Positions 10,544 through 22,650 of a stretch of DNA of 64,000 nucleotides are shown here, piece after piece. The stretch is from positions 5,153,501 through 5,217,500 of the forward strand of contig CM061100.1 of NCBI GenBank assembly GCA_030770545.1. Direction: 5' to 3'. Position numbers and translations under genes: made by a program. The notes beneath the pieces were generated by a model. That model was not told where the DNA came from, ran no database searches, and worked only from the letters and a program-made list of their open reading frames with translations. Numbering within the stretch: position 1 is the first letter of the stretch; the number at the start of each line of letters is the position of its first letter. Source of the DNA: Macropodus opercularis. Taxonomy: Eukaryota > Chordata > Actinopteri > Anabantiformes > Osphronemidae.

Positions 10544-12795
10544 TTAGTAAAAAGGGCTCCAGCTCAATGTGCTTATGGAAATAAGAGTCTGGCAAGTGTT
10601 TGATGAGAGCCACACTGTCTCCATCAAGCTAAAGTGGAGCATGCCCAGTGCAAAGCCACACACCATGTCAGTGAGGTGGTGTTTCCCCAGCAGCACCCGA
10701 GAGATGCTCACCAGAAAAGCCCACAGCACCAACAGGATACGAAGTGGAACTGCAAGGACCAGGTGGGACAGCAGGAATTTGGACACCATGGTGGCTCGGC
10801 TAGCGTGAGCCGCTGGGAAGGAGTAGAGGTCCAGGGCGATGCAGTCCAGGAAGCCTGGCGTCATCTCCCAGGGGCCTCTGCGCTTTACTAGTCTCTGGAC
10901 TCCGGCAACAGTCATGACATCAAGGATGAGGGCTGTGAATTAGACGAGTTTTTGTTAAACATACAGTAGGTTGCTATAGAAACAGGTTATCTGGGAAGGA
11001 AATGGCTCCTCAAATAATGTATAAACTGTGGGGTTTGCCTGGACAGTCCCCATATAGACAATCTCAAAGCTTTTTTTAGCTGCATAGCTCTTCCAAAAAT
11101 ACCTGCACCATCGCCATCTTTAACTGCTGCTCTTGTCTGCCATTTTCACACACACTCAGCCAACCCTGCACTATATAACTGTCAGTTGTCTGACATATTA
11201 GTTACGCTGTCCTACTTCTCACTTGCTTCACTCGGTCCTAACAGAGCCACTATTTCAACTTTGACCGTAGCCGCTTGACTGCGTGTTAGCGAGCCGCGGT
11301 CATTTTCACGCTCGCTGTAAAAAAATAAAGAAAGAGATGAAGAAACAGGAAAAGTTGGCCAAGAGCGATATCACACAGAGACAGTGAAACTGGTGAAGTC
11401 CATGGTGTCCTCTCCAGAGGAGACGTAAAGGAGGCATGAGGCAACCCACGTGATGACACAATATCCAGCAGTAAACACAAACTGACTACAGCAGCAGTGA
11501 CGATACAGAAAGTACTGCTAGGCCTAGTTGTTATTCAGCTCCAGGGTTGTGTTAAACAGAGACCAAGTCAGACACAGAAAGGAACCAGAAAACACTCAAC
11601 TCTGCAGCTGATAAGAGTGGGAACATCCTCAGCACAGTCAAAGTCTGATGTTTGCTCAACAGGCCTTAAGACATTCCCAGTTGTTGTGTGACTGCACAGA
11701 TCATAAACTCAATCTAAACATTCTTTCCTGACCACACACTAATTATATTCTTATTAGATGAAAACAATACAGCACAACGTTAGCGAGCAACACATATTCA
11801 TTTCCCACTGCTCTACATCATATTTCTCCTGACAGGCATAAACAAGATGTTCCACTGGCTTCATCAGAGCCCAATGGAGCCACATCCAGGAGATTGAAAC
11901 ACAGCCAGTCATTCTTAATAATGGCTTTGGTGCAGAAACATTTTAACGTGCTATCATCTCAAAACTGGATCAGCAGCAAATTTTCATAAATAAACCGAGT
12001 GTGTGCTATATTAAAGAGACATAAAATGTTGAGATTCTATTAGGCAAGACAACTGCTACTACTTCTATTTTACTTTAAAATGTTGCTTGTCAGAGATATA
12101 CTGTTGCAGGGAACACAGCATTTGAAGCTGAATCTTTGAGTGTAAATTATGGACATTAAGCTTTCTTCATCATTATTCATACTGAAGTGCCAGGTGCACT
12201 TTTGACAGTGCACCACTTCTATTTGCCGGGTGACGGTCGCTCTTGTTACAGCCTTGGCACAATTGATAAGCTGAGCGTTCTGGACTGACTGATGTGTAGT
12301 GTGACATTTACCAAGCAGCAGGTTCACCAGGACCTCTTGTCCAGCCAGAGTGTTACTCCTTGTGAGACACACTATGGTGCCAATGATCCACGTGATGCCA
12401 TGGCCTGTGAGCGCCAACAGACCGACCATGGAGCGGCAGCCTCCCCAGGAGGAGGACGTGTAAGCGCATACCCCCATGCGCTTCGACAGACAGATGTCAA
12501 TGGCGAGCAGGGAGTTCATCGCTATCCCCTTGAATGACGGGTTCAGCTGCATGCAGTCTTCCTCTGGCATTTTGTTGGGCTCTCTCTTGTCTTTACTGCC
12601 ACTGTCTGCGGGTTCTTCACTCTGCTGGCTTGTCTGATGCTTGATTTGACTCGGTCGCCTTGCGCTGCCTCGGCACACGGACGGGGCCCCGCCGCCTCCG
12701 CGGCCGGGCTGATGGTTCAGGGACATGAACTCGGGTCTGCTCAGGACGCTGTTCCTCTCCCGCGCACTGGATCGCACATTATAACTCGAGGGCAT
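10544..12795 (-). CDS. plpp7: PLPP7 (inactive phospholipid phosphatase 7, NET39/PPAPDC3)
   Basis: Two coding exons, 12312-12795 and 10544-10932, join in phase (CTT G|CC CTC) to give 290 residues; human PLPP7 is about 271. The start MPSSYNVRSSARERNSVLSR matches the human N-terminus in style, and MPEEDCMQLNPSFKG (residues 76-90) is nearly identical. Hydrophobic segments at about 95-110, 122-144, 150-172, 211-243 and 251-266 fit a multi-pass PAP2-like nuclear-envelope protein. Of the lipid-phosphatase motifs, C3 is intact (S239-R240, H246, D250). C2 is P-A-A-H (201-204) in place of PSGH. C1 is lost: Q174 and G181 stand where K and R belong. That agrees with the family's known lack of phosphatase activity. 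NET39 is a muscle-enriched protein reported to restrain myogenic differentiation. The C-terminal tail is about 8 residues longer than in human. It is transcribed divergently from FAM78A. Confidence 0.95.
10933..12311 (-). other. plpp7: PLPP7 intron
   Basis: Donor GTAAAT at 12311 and acceptor TTCACAG just right of 10932. The 1.38 kb holds no recognisable coding or RNA feature. Short frames such as that at 11286-11480 resemble no known protein. Confidence 0.75.
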
Positions 12796-15421
12796 TTCTG
12801 GACAGGGCCAGGTTCTCCTATGTGGGCGCAATAACCAATTGTCAATCTCCGGCAGATAATTCGAACGGTGCGAGTCCCAGGATAAACCCCTGACAGCGGT
12901 CCTTCCCCTTCACTGGCCCTAACGGATATATTTAGACCCACTGGAATGCGCGATGTCCATGCTGTTTATACCATGCAGCCAGGGAGAGAGTGCTGCGCGG
13001 CGTCTGGCTGGACCCGTCCACTGAAATCTGATCCATGGAAATAAAATAACAACACGGAGCTAGTGTTTAACTGCGCATGCAGAAGATGTGCAAAACATAT
13101 GCGTGAGACGAGGTTGTCATCTTACCAGGCGAAAGGTGAACGGCCACTGAATCACACAGCATCACGCCACATCCCCCCCCAGTCTCCATAACACGAGACG
13201 GGAGTATCTCGTATGAATCGGTGCAGGCACAAATATGAAAAGTTATCAGTCTGACAAAATCACCAACAAAGGATGGGGACGAGGCAGCGCAGCCAGCGCA
13301 GCGTTTGGTCCTTCCGTACGGATTTGACGTAATGTACGCACAATTCCAGTTTGAACGTGTGTGGTGCGCTCTGCTGGCGCGGAGTTCTCCAAGGTGCTTA
13401 ACCAGACAGCGGCGGCAGCGGAGACAGGAAGGCAGGTTATGAACAGATGCTTATGAATTTGACCCGTGAGGAATACGTAAATATATTATTTACCATCATA
13501 TTCTCTAAAACCACTGTCCAGTAAAATCAAATCAGATTCGTTGTTAGACAGCTTCATCATTATTTACATTCTTATTTACCATTCTGTTCCCCCAAAACCA
13601 GAGGAGCCAGTTGAAAAGGTTTATCTTCATGTTACACTATATTGTGATTTGTAAAACTATATTACAGCGACTTATTATATATATATTATATTTAAAACGT
13701 TCAAATAAATACTATTGTATCATGGACAAAATGACCCAAGAGATCTTTCCCAACACCACTTACAGTGATGAAAGGTGTTTAAACAGGTCATCTGCGAGAT
13801 TTAGAGGCTATGACCAGACCTTAAAAAACTAAATACATTTCACTTTTACTCCACTACAAACCAGGGGAGAACACTGCACTTGTACTTAAATGAATAAAGA
13901 TTCCTTGCTTTAGAATGACACTATTAAATTACTTTCCAGGCAAATACTTGCTTTTTTATTTTATTTCCGCATTTGTTCACTTTATCCAAACACACTCTTA
14001 TGCCCATAGCCTAATTTGTCCTCGAAGGTCCAACCAATACGCCGCACTGAGCAGAAATCCTACCGCCTACGTTTCCCAGAATGCCCGTGGCTCAGAGGGG
14101 AAGTGTCGACTCAAAGATACTATAAAGCTGCTTCCCAGTCTGCTGAAATAGACCAGTGCGTAGCGGGGTGAACCTGTCGTGGTGGCGATGGGACGAGCAC
14201 GGAGAAATGACAGCTTGTGCTGGAATTTAGGCTGAAGTGCATCCCCTCGCAGGCAGGACTGCAACTGTCGGCTCGGTAGAACTATGTGACAGCTGGCGCT
14301 TCTCCCTTTAGAGACATTTTTTTTAAATTTAGGTTTAAATCTAGGAATGGATCCCGTCAAATGGGTGCTGAAGTTGACCCGACGGTGTCCTCTGGATGGT
14401 GCGGCGCTCCGTCTCCAACTCGACTAGACTTCAGTGCTTGTGGAAAATGCCACCTCTCGGCGTGGGACGGAGGAGTCATTTGCAGCGATAGAGGGGAGAC
14501 GCGGGTGTGAAGGGGATAACGGAGTCACTGACTGTGCGAGGCGCCGTGCACCCTGAGCCCCCCCAGCCGAGGCACTGGAGACTTTCCAGTGGACTGTCTC
14601 ATAGGTAGACTTCTCTTTGCATGTGTCTTTTAATGCATCGCAATTCATGCAACTGCACTGCATGAACCCTTAATCCGCGTGTGTCCGCCGACGTAAACCA
14701 TTAGAAAATGTTGAATGACACTTTTTTTTATTGTAATGAACAGTAGACATCGCGGATTAAAGTGCTAGGCTCAGCGTGAGCATCACATCTGAGCTGCCAT
14801 TTGTCGTTTATGTCCGGCTTAACATTTCTCAAATATGATCTGACACCAGCTGGACATAGAGGTTTAAGCATTAGACCACAGTCGAGGGATTATTAAATAG
14901 TGAAACAAAGAATCCCGCAAAAGAGAACCTGACACCAAGATGTAACATTAGTGGATTTTGTTAATTATTTAGCTCCTAATTTACCTGAACCCGTGCGCGC
15001 TCCCTCCAAAGGGTGCGCGTTGCCAAAAGGTGAAGCACATGCTAACTTGCTGATAAAACACACTTAGGAGGAAATGACATGAGAACATCAGTGCACGGTG
15101 AAGGGAGGCTGTAGGCCCCATCTGCGCCTGTTGGCTGAAGTTGTGTTTACGCACCGGAAAACATGCGCTTTGCAGCAATAAGGATTGTCTAGATCTGTCT
15201 TCGTGTTCTTCTTTTTCAAAATCAGCGCTACGGATCAAAGATGCGTGGCTTTTTAAGAGACAGTCTGCTCTAAATCTATATTTTTTACTTTGCTAAAAAC
15301 GTTTTTTGAAGGGCGAGGACCACGATGTGGCTCCACCTGTGGTGATTTTCTTGCTGTTTCCATGCGTCTTTCTTCTCCAGACCTCTGGACGTTGTTGTGG
15401 ATTGAGTTTCAATTTAATGCG
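12796..15421. promoter_or_regulatory. Divergent PLPP7 / FAM78A upstream interval
   Basis: The two start codons face away from each other across 2.6 kb. CpG-rich blocks occur at about 12,600-13,450 (PLPP7 side; an inverted ATTGG/CCAAT lies near 12,834) and about 14,150-14,570 (FAM78A side). The interval between, 13,470-14,000, is AT-rich. FAM78A's 5' UTR must occupy some of 14.1-15.42 kb. Transcription starts cannot be fixed from the sequence alone. I found no coding frame with family similarity here. Confidence 0.45.
14067..14085 (+). promoter_or_regulatory. ZNF143/THAP11-like promoter element
   Basis: CTACGTTTCCCAGAATGCC closely resembles the SBS consensus ACTACAATTCCCAGAATGC recognised by ZNF143 and THAP11 at CpG promoters. 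It lies at the left edge of the CpG-rich block upstream of FAM78A, where such elements usually sit close to a transcription start. Two central positions depart from the consensus. Assignment to FAM78A is an inference from position. Confidence 0.4.
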
Positions 15422-18400
15422 ATGGGCTGCATCCAGAGTATCAGGTGTAAGCCTAAGAGTTTCCGAGACAGTATCATCGTCCTGGAGGTGAAAACGTGCA
15501 TCGATTCTAACCCCACCAGCATCGACGAGTCATCCAGCGTGGTCCTGCGCTACCGGACACCGCACTTCCGCGCACATGCCCATGTCTTGGTACCACCAGT
15601 AGCCGGTCAGGAGACCTGGACCATCGGCTGGATTCAGGCGTGTAATCATATGGAGTTCTTCAATACCTATGGAAACAAAGGGATGTGAGTATCGTGGTTT
15701 ATTACTTCCATAAGTGATGATTGATGAGCTGCACTGTGAAATTATTTAGCAATTGACGTTTTCAAATGTCTTGCTTTGCCCAAAACGGTTTACATTCTAC
15801 TATATGCTGGTCCATCACTGTTGCGTCAAACTGATTAAATCACGAGGTCGAGACAGATTTGCTAAATTTCATCCAAAATAAAAATTAAGTACGCCCACAT
15901 TTTCAAGTTTACATGCTCTGGTCCAATAATGAGCAGTGATGCTAGAACTACACTGTAATGAAACTTTTTCAGGGAGGTTCTTCTGTGTAAAGTTACCATA
16001 ATATGTCACATCCTGTATCTATCTCTTTAACTGAGCCTGTGGCCATTCTGTCATTTGTTTTCAAAACATTTCTTTTTTGTAAATAACTATAATAACTTTG
16101 GAAACCTGTGCGGCAAAGTGCTTTGAAAGCAGAAGGTTACAACAGTAAGAAGTGTGACAGTGTTATTACCAGGAGCAATGTACCTTTCACACGTACCTTT
16201 ATCTTTGTGCTATGTCACATCAATACAAATATTCATCTAATATCCAGTAGTGGGATGCCACAGGATGACATGCACCCAGAATACTCTTTATCTATAGACA
16301 CTGCAGAAGAAGATGTTTGAGGGCTGCGTGTCTAAGATTAGAGAGAGTCTCCTCCCCAACACCCCACCCCAGCGTGACCCTGCATGTGTGTGAACACAAG
16401 AGGCCCAGTCCGATCAATGCCGTTTTCATAAACTACATGTGTGTCACGTCCAGACTAAAAGCGTAACGGCTCCGTGTTTTTATTAGCTCCGTAAAACATT
16501 CAGCCAGAGATAGTTGCGACACGCTATGGTACTGGACAAGGTCAGATGACAGCAATGCAAACATCTTGAGTTTGTAGAACAAGACCCCAAACTAGCATGA
16601 AGTCATCATTCATCATAAAGACATAAAGCACAAATATATTACTGGTGCAAACAAAGGTGGGGAATGTTATGTTTAAGTGCGTAGCGGCGTATAGCATTTA
16701 GCGGGTGATCAGCACTGGGTCAGCCTCCATGTCCTGCTGTGAAGCCACACTTAGGATGCGAGAGATGAGTCCACCCTCACTGTTGAGACTCTCATACTAA
16801 GTAGGATCTTTGATGGTTATACAGCCTCAGCATGCTGCAACTGGACACAGCGGCTGAGGCTGGCAATGCGGATGATTTCTCTATTGGCTGTGGGTGAGGT
16901 GCTCTGGATTCTGAGCACATTCACTTCTTTCCTCCTGTTTGTTGTCATCTGTCTGAGGTACAGTGCGTATGCTGTGTGTTGCCATTAAGCAAGGTTGTGT
17001 TGTCTTAAACTTATAGCTGCAAAAGTAAGAACGTGTGGAAGGGAAAGTGAAATATGAACCAATATTTATCTGAACGTACAAACATAGCTATGAAACTGGT
17101 GGTAGATGTACCGTTTTCTCAGGGTGACATTCAACAATAGCCATGAACTGTACTAACAGGTTAGTGTGTGACACTACACTCACACATCTGCCTCATTCAG
17201 TGACTTTCACCAACCCTCACCACAACTGCTAATTGTCTAACTCAAACATAAACCTAAACTGAGCTGTCAGACTAAAATGTGAGTATTTACATGCTCAGCA
17301 CCCCAGTTGTCAGAATGAGTCAGTGAAGTGAAAGGATGAACTAATTGCACTGACACCTCTGCTCCTGCATATCTGGATTCCTTTGGCATTGTTGTGTCAA
17401 CTGAATTCAGCTTTTTGCAGCATGCAGATGAACGTTGCAGAAACAGGAAATGCGTTGCTACAGTACGTTGCTTGAATCACGACTGGACTTTCTTGTTACA
17501 ACACAACTTCTCCACGAAAGCGTCGATGAGCTGGTTCAGGGTTTAGTTCAGTCTTACTGCTCTGTTTTTTACGTTAAATGTAACTCAGTCGCTGACAATA
17601 ACTGATAAACCCGGCAGTGACAGTGGAAGACACTCGAGTGGTTCTGTAGTAAGATGTTATCGACTTGCACTCACGAACACTTACTGCAGAACAGCGACGG
17701 TGACAAAAAAGGCAATAACGAACAAACAGGAAGTCAAACTGCTGCAGTGCTTTCCCCAGGCGTGATCAAAGCCCCTCGGTGAGACACATCCGCCTTGTAC
17801 CTGTGACTAGTCTGCACTGGCTGGTGTGTGTCTGCCCCCCGTTGCTGCTACAACCAACGAACAATATGCTATTAGATGTATTTAATTTTGTTCCACACAG
17901 ACTAAAGTTTTCTCGAAATGGAGAGTTGCTGGGAATTGTTTTGGAGAATTGAGCAGATTAAGTGATTTTTCTGAAGAGAAATGTACACACACAAGACAGA
18001 GACACACACACACACACACGAGAGCTGGCTATCATCACGCCTGACATGTTAATCTAACCCTCTGGGTGAATACAGAAATCATAATGTGTGTCGAGGCCGA
18101 GCAGAGTAAGTCATGTGGCTGCTGATCACATTAGATTCCTCTGTTTGGGATATGAAAGACAAATCTTTTTACAGCTGCAAGCAGAAAATTGATAAGTGCT
18201 CAGACTAGAGGTACCAGGTCGCTTAACTCCAAATTCAGTGTCGCCAGCTGTTGCGGTGAATTTCCTCTGTCTGTTATTAGACAAACGTTTGCGCCTTACA
18301 GCTCAGTTGAATTGAATTCTATTTATTTTATAAATCACCAAATCTTTGAAATGTAAAGTTTAGGACCTTATAAGAGTTATATAAAGCACAGTGGAGAGGA

Positions 18401-19074
18401 AAAACTCTCTAACAGAAGAAACCTCCATCAGAACCGGTTGGAGTGAGGAGAGAAAGGAACAACATGCAACTCAACTTGCTCGTGTGTTCACTACTACTGA
18501 GCTTTGTTTTTAATGGGATCCTTTTCTGTGACTGCTTTTAACTTGCAGGTCAAGTTGGGAGCTCCCTGATCTGCGTGACGGCAAGATTCAAGCCATCAGC
18601 GACTCGGATGGTGTGAACTACCCTTGGTACGGCAACACCACGGAGACCTGCACCATTGTAGGCCCCACCAAAAAGGACAGCAAATTCACTGTTAGTATGA
18701 ATGATAATTTCTACCCCAGCGTGACCTGGGGGGTGCCGGTCAGTGACAGCAACGTGCCTCAGCTTAACAGCATCCGCCGCGACCAGAGCTTTACAACGTG
18801 GCTGGTGGCCATCAATCAGGCCACCTCGGAAACCCTCGTCCTGCAGACAATCCGCTGGAGGATGCGGCTTCACATCAGAGTAGATCCCGACAAGCCTCTG
18901 GGCCACAGGGCCGTACTGGACGAGCCCAGGATCCAGGAACAGCCCCAGATTCTGGGCAAGAATGAGTCCATCCCCCCTAATGCCATGGTCAAGCCCAACG
19001 CCAACGACGCCCAGGTGCTGATGTGGCGGCCAAAGAATGGTGACCCCATTGTGGTCATCCCACCCAAATACTGA
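15422..19074 (+). CDS. fam78a: FAM78A, protein of unknown function
   Basis: Exons 15422-15684 and 18549-19074 (AT|G split across a GTGAGT donor and a CTTGCAG acceptor) encode 262 residues. The protein opens MGCIQSIRCKPKSFRDSIIV and contains VLRYRTPHFRA, WTIGWIQACNHMEFF, SSWELPDLRDGKIQAISDSD, PWYGNTTETCTIVGPT, SMNDNFYPSVTW, DQSFTTWLV, and the end KPNANDAQVLMWRPKNGDP...VIPPKY. This is the full FAM78 family pattern and matches FAM78A and FAM78B as I recall them; FAM78A is preferred because of its neighbours. I chose the start at 15422 because it has a strong context (GCGATGG) and begins as FAM78B does; an in-frame ATG at 15362 would add 20 residues in a weak context. The MGCIQS start reads as an N-myristoylation plus palmitoylation signal. 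The molecular function of the family is unknown to me. Confidence 0.93.
18002..18019. repeat. (AC)9 microsatellite
   Basis: An uninterrupted AC dinucleotide tract in the FAM78A intron, flanked by GACAGAG and GAGAGC. Confidence 0.9.
18300..18470 (+). mobile_element. Degenerate interspersed-repeat fragment of teleost type
   Basis: The stretch carries in order a TTGAATTGAATTCTATTTATTTTATAAA-like start (18307 on), a TATAAAGCACAGTGGAGAGG segment, AAAAACTCTC, and GAAGAAACCTCCATCAGAACCGGTTGG. From memory this layout matches a very common percomorph repeat with the core AAAACTCCCTTTAACAGGAAGAAACCTCCAGCAGAACC. The copy is diverged, lacks any coding capacity, and stops about 75 bases before the FAM78A exon 2 acceptor. 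The repeat family name is not certain to me. Confidence 0.55.
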
Positions 19075-21886
19075 CCTGTTTCACTGACCACACTGGCCTT
19101 GAACGTACCTTAACAGTATCATCTCGTACTTCCTTTTATTTTGTTCCTGCTCTTCACCAGCTCTTCTTTCACATATTTATTTATTTTGCCTCTCCTTAAA
19201 GACAACTGGTGGACAGAACCACCACCTCTTCAACAAGCAGTTGCTTTGAGGCGTGAGCTTACGTACATTTTACAACTGGCGTGAACAGACTGCAACCATT
19301 CTACCTTCAAACTGGGTCGGGTCTCACTGTGCTAAAAATGAAAAACAGAATTTGTTTTTTTTATTTGAAATTTTATATAATGGCCATATGTGGCCAAGTG
19401 ATATGAGGCTTGTGAGTGTGGCTGATTTTAAGTATTGTATACATGACCATGTCTGCGCACATACTACATACATGGATATGCATAAATGTTGTGTAGTGTA
19501 GGAAGTTGTGTTTTTATTTATGACCAGGTGGGTGCAGCTGTATTTGATTTTATTTGTTTGTATTGCATTGGATGATATTAGTAGATGACATTAGCTTAGT
19601 TTCCTTTAAATGAAAAAAAAGACATGCAAGACATTCAATCCATGCTGCCTTAAGTTACATTGCTTTCCACTGCAAACGTCCTAGCCTTAAACACAGTGCA
19701 ATGCAGTATTTTTGCTTATTAGTCCCATCTCTTCCAGACTGTGGGTGCTGGCGTGTGTGGGTTTAGGACAGGAATGAAACTACAGACGTTTTCAATCAAA
19801 CCCACCTTTGAATTTAACTCCACACAGGTATTGTCAAAGAAGCATAACTGCCGTTGGCTGCTTCTAGTGCATTATGCAAAAGGTAATATACATGTACACA
19901 TCTGGTGCAACCAACACAGTGACCTGTCTGTCGTGGCTCTAGCTGTGGTTGTAGCGTTCGGCATCCGAAAACACAATTCCTTTCTGTATGTTGCTCCTCC
20001 ATCTCAGGGCCCCTTTTTCACTTCCTTCCCCTTTCTTCCTTCTCTTTTCTCACCAGCAAACATGTAGTAACTACAGAGACATATTTTCGCTGCTGTGTTT
20101 GACGATCATATACACAGCGTGTTTCCTTTAAATCAGTAGCGTCTCTTCTTTCTATAATTTTACAATCAAAACATGGCCGCCTCTCACGCCCCTCATCCTC
20201 AGCCATCTGTAAACCAGCTTTCTCCCTCCCACCTTTGCCTTCTCTTGTTTTTCTGTGTGTTGCCGGGGCTGAGAAGCAGAGCTGGAGCCATACAGTTTGA
20301 TCCCGACCGCTCGGTTGGCATATAGATGACCCACTTCTCCGCTCTGCCAGTTGTGGCTCTCTCGGCGGAAATGTGAAGCCTGTCTCCCTTTATTTCACTG
20401 CCAGCAAGCGTAAGACACATATGCATAAACAAAGAGCTCTGGTCAGCTAAACACATCATTAAAAGAGATGATGCCCATTTAAATTTTAATCTGGAACGCA
20501 GGCTGAGGGAACCTGGATTAGACATCTGGGGTTGTTATCGACAGAGCAGATGAAGCCAAAAACCATGTTTTAAAAGTTGTTAGGGCTCATTTGTTTAGTT
20601 GTTTTGTTTTTTGTTCTGTTAAGTTCTCTAAACTCACCAAGTCCCTGGATTTTGGCTTCATCCAAGGAGATCGTTTGCATGCAAGTCATGAACTGTACAC
20701 TGCTAGTGTTTCAGCGTATTAGCCTCTCCTTACTAAATACGCAGGCATGAAAAAGGGTTCAGACCACATTTACATCCATTTTGTTGATGTTGTGATTAAT
20801 TTCTGTGCTCTGCTCATGGCTACCCTGACACGCCTGCTTGGCTTGCTTTATGTGTTACCACAATGGCCTCTGCTCACGGCCGAGTCACACGCTGTCACGA
20901 AGTAAGAGGGCAGTTGGAGAGTGCTGTCATAATTAGATCTGCAGTGACACACTTACATGCCCTAGATGGTCTGAACTGTGCCGAGCCATGCCACACAGTG
21001 CAGAGGCTACCAGGAGCTATGGGTGAGACTTAAATGGGGTCAAATAGCAAAGGTCAGGGGCAAATTGTTTGTGTCAGGCCTTAAACTGTGCTGGAACCAG
21101 TGCAGTGACTAAGAGAGGAGGTGACAACAAAGTGAATCCATTTAGGAATCTAAGCCAGCTTTAAATAATATTACCTTTTCTGATCACCTTGGATGTCAGC
21201 CACAAGTTGTTTAAAATTAGCAGTTTGTTTCGAGGCCACCAAGGTTAATATAGCACAAGGCAGCGCTGGTATCGTGGGCAGCCTCATAATGTCTTCCAGT
21301 GACCTCCGGCCAATGTGGATAGTACTCAAGCCTGACTACGCGTAATGTAATTAAACCTTGACACGCAGAGTGGCCCGCTCTCTCAACGTCTGTGAGTTAA
21401 ATCCCATTGCAGGGATTTAGGCAGGATGTGCTCTTGCTGTTGTTGAGTCATGATTCTTTCTCTCTCTCACTCACTCACACACACTCAGCACAGAGGAGGT
21501 TATGTCCTTGTCATGAAACGGGGACAGAGCTTGCCCTCGCCAACACAGACTCACACCCACCCTGGGGGGGAAGGAGCCGGCCTGGCGTGGTATCTGATTG
21601 TTGCAGCGGTGGCACATTGGCAGTGTGAACTAATTCATCAGCCCATGCACGTGGACCGTCTGACCGTGTGCACATGTTACAAAGCCATACGATCAAACAC
21701 ACCTGCTCGCTAACTAACAGGAGGTTTGTGTGTTTGTGGACTATCAGCAGCATTTTGTTAAAAGAAGGGCACTAACACTCTTTGCAATGACTGAATGAGC
21801 ATGATGTGTATTTTATGTTCACGTCACAAAAAAAACTCTATATTTGCTATAGATGCTTCCTTTACTAAGAAAAACTGAAGCAGACA

Positions 21887-21913
21887 TTGTTTGTTTGTTT
21901 GTTTGTTTGTTTA
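21887..21913. repeat. (TTTG)n microsatellite
   Basis: About six perfect TTTG/GTTT tetranucleotide units in the probable FAM78A 3' UTR. Confidence 0.9.
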
Positions 21914-22627
21914 TGGAGGAAAAAAAGTGCCAAAATTGGGCTAAGCCAATTTAGGATGTGGTCGTTATGACTTGTGAATTTAAAAAGACTTTGGCACTGA
22001 ACAAAAGAACTGCTTCAAGTTGTTTGGATTATTAAATGCATTTAGCATGTTTGTACTTATAGACAAACACAGATGCAAACTGTAGCCATGTGGCCCATGT
22101 TTTCAGCTTGTAGGGCAGTGCCAACAAAAGCCTCCTCTCCTAAACCCACACCATCACAGTTCTTCTGAGGGCTGCTAACTGTTTCGTTTCAGACGTTTGT
22201 ATTATTATTATTATACTTCATCAGGCAACCTTTTTGTTTTGAACCCTTAAAACATCCCAAGTTCACACTCAGGACCACCTGCCTTCATTTCCTAGGTTTT
22301 TCTTTGGTTATACTCCAATAAAAATAGTTTTGGGCAGATTAATTCATCTAGCTGTTCTTCATATTTCAGAAATTAAATAAATGCAACCCCAGATGTAGCA
22401 CACAAGATAATATGAGTGACTGTGGATTCTCTCATGTTACGTTTGATTTGTTTCTGAAAATACAGCACTGAAATAGTTAAAGCTGTATTTGATCATTTGT
22501 TCAGCTTTGACTTTTACACCAATACTTGAAAATGGATCATTTCTGGCAAATATTTTAAACTGTGAAATGCACAACACTGGGGCAACAACCCCTGAAAAAT
22601 ATATGTAAAAAGGTTTTTTCATGAATG

Positions 22628-22633
22628 AATAAA
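22628..22633 (+). terminator. fam78a: Candidate poly(A) signal for FAM78A
   Basis: An AATAAA on the plus strand is followed 15-30 bases later by a GT-rich element (TTGTCTTGTGCGTGTTGTTT), the expected CstF-type downstream sequence. This is the best plus-strand 3'-end signal between FAM78A and NUP214. Confidence 0.5.
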
Positions 22634-22650
22634 ATGTACAAATAATTTGT

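Larger units (their letters stand above)
15685..18548 (+). other. fam78a: FAM78A intron
   Basis: A 2.86 kb intron with donor GTGAGT at 15685 and acceptor ACTTGCAG ending at 18548. Apart from an AC dinucleotide run at 18,002 and an interspersed-repeat fragment at about 18,300-18,470 (listed separately), I see no structured element. Short frames in it resemble no protein. Confidence 0.75.
19075..22650 (+). other. fam78a: Probable FAM78A 3' UTR
   Basis: There is no coding frame of note between the FAM78A stop and a good plus-strand poly(A) signal at 22,628, 3.5 kb downstream. A long 3' UTR is usual for FAM78A in other vertebrates as far as I recall. AATAAA-like hexamers also occur earlier, near 22,317. 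The region is AT-rich with scattered TTTATT and TGTAAATA-like stretches and one TTTG microsatellite. The extent is an inference that transcript data would settle. Confidence 0.45.

Noticed and set aside
12070..12311. Open frame continuing past the PLPP7 exon 1 donor
   Set aside because: The GTAAAT donor at 12311 joins in phase to the ALILDVMTVAG exon that matches PLPP7; readthrough sequence has no similarity.
15290..15421. Upstream extension of the FAM78A frame to 15290
   Set aside because: The codon at 15290 is TTG, not ATG. The only upstream in-frame ATG is at 15362 in a weak context; 15422 has the strong context and the family-conserved start.
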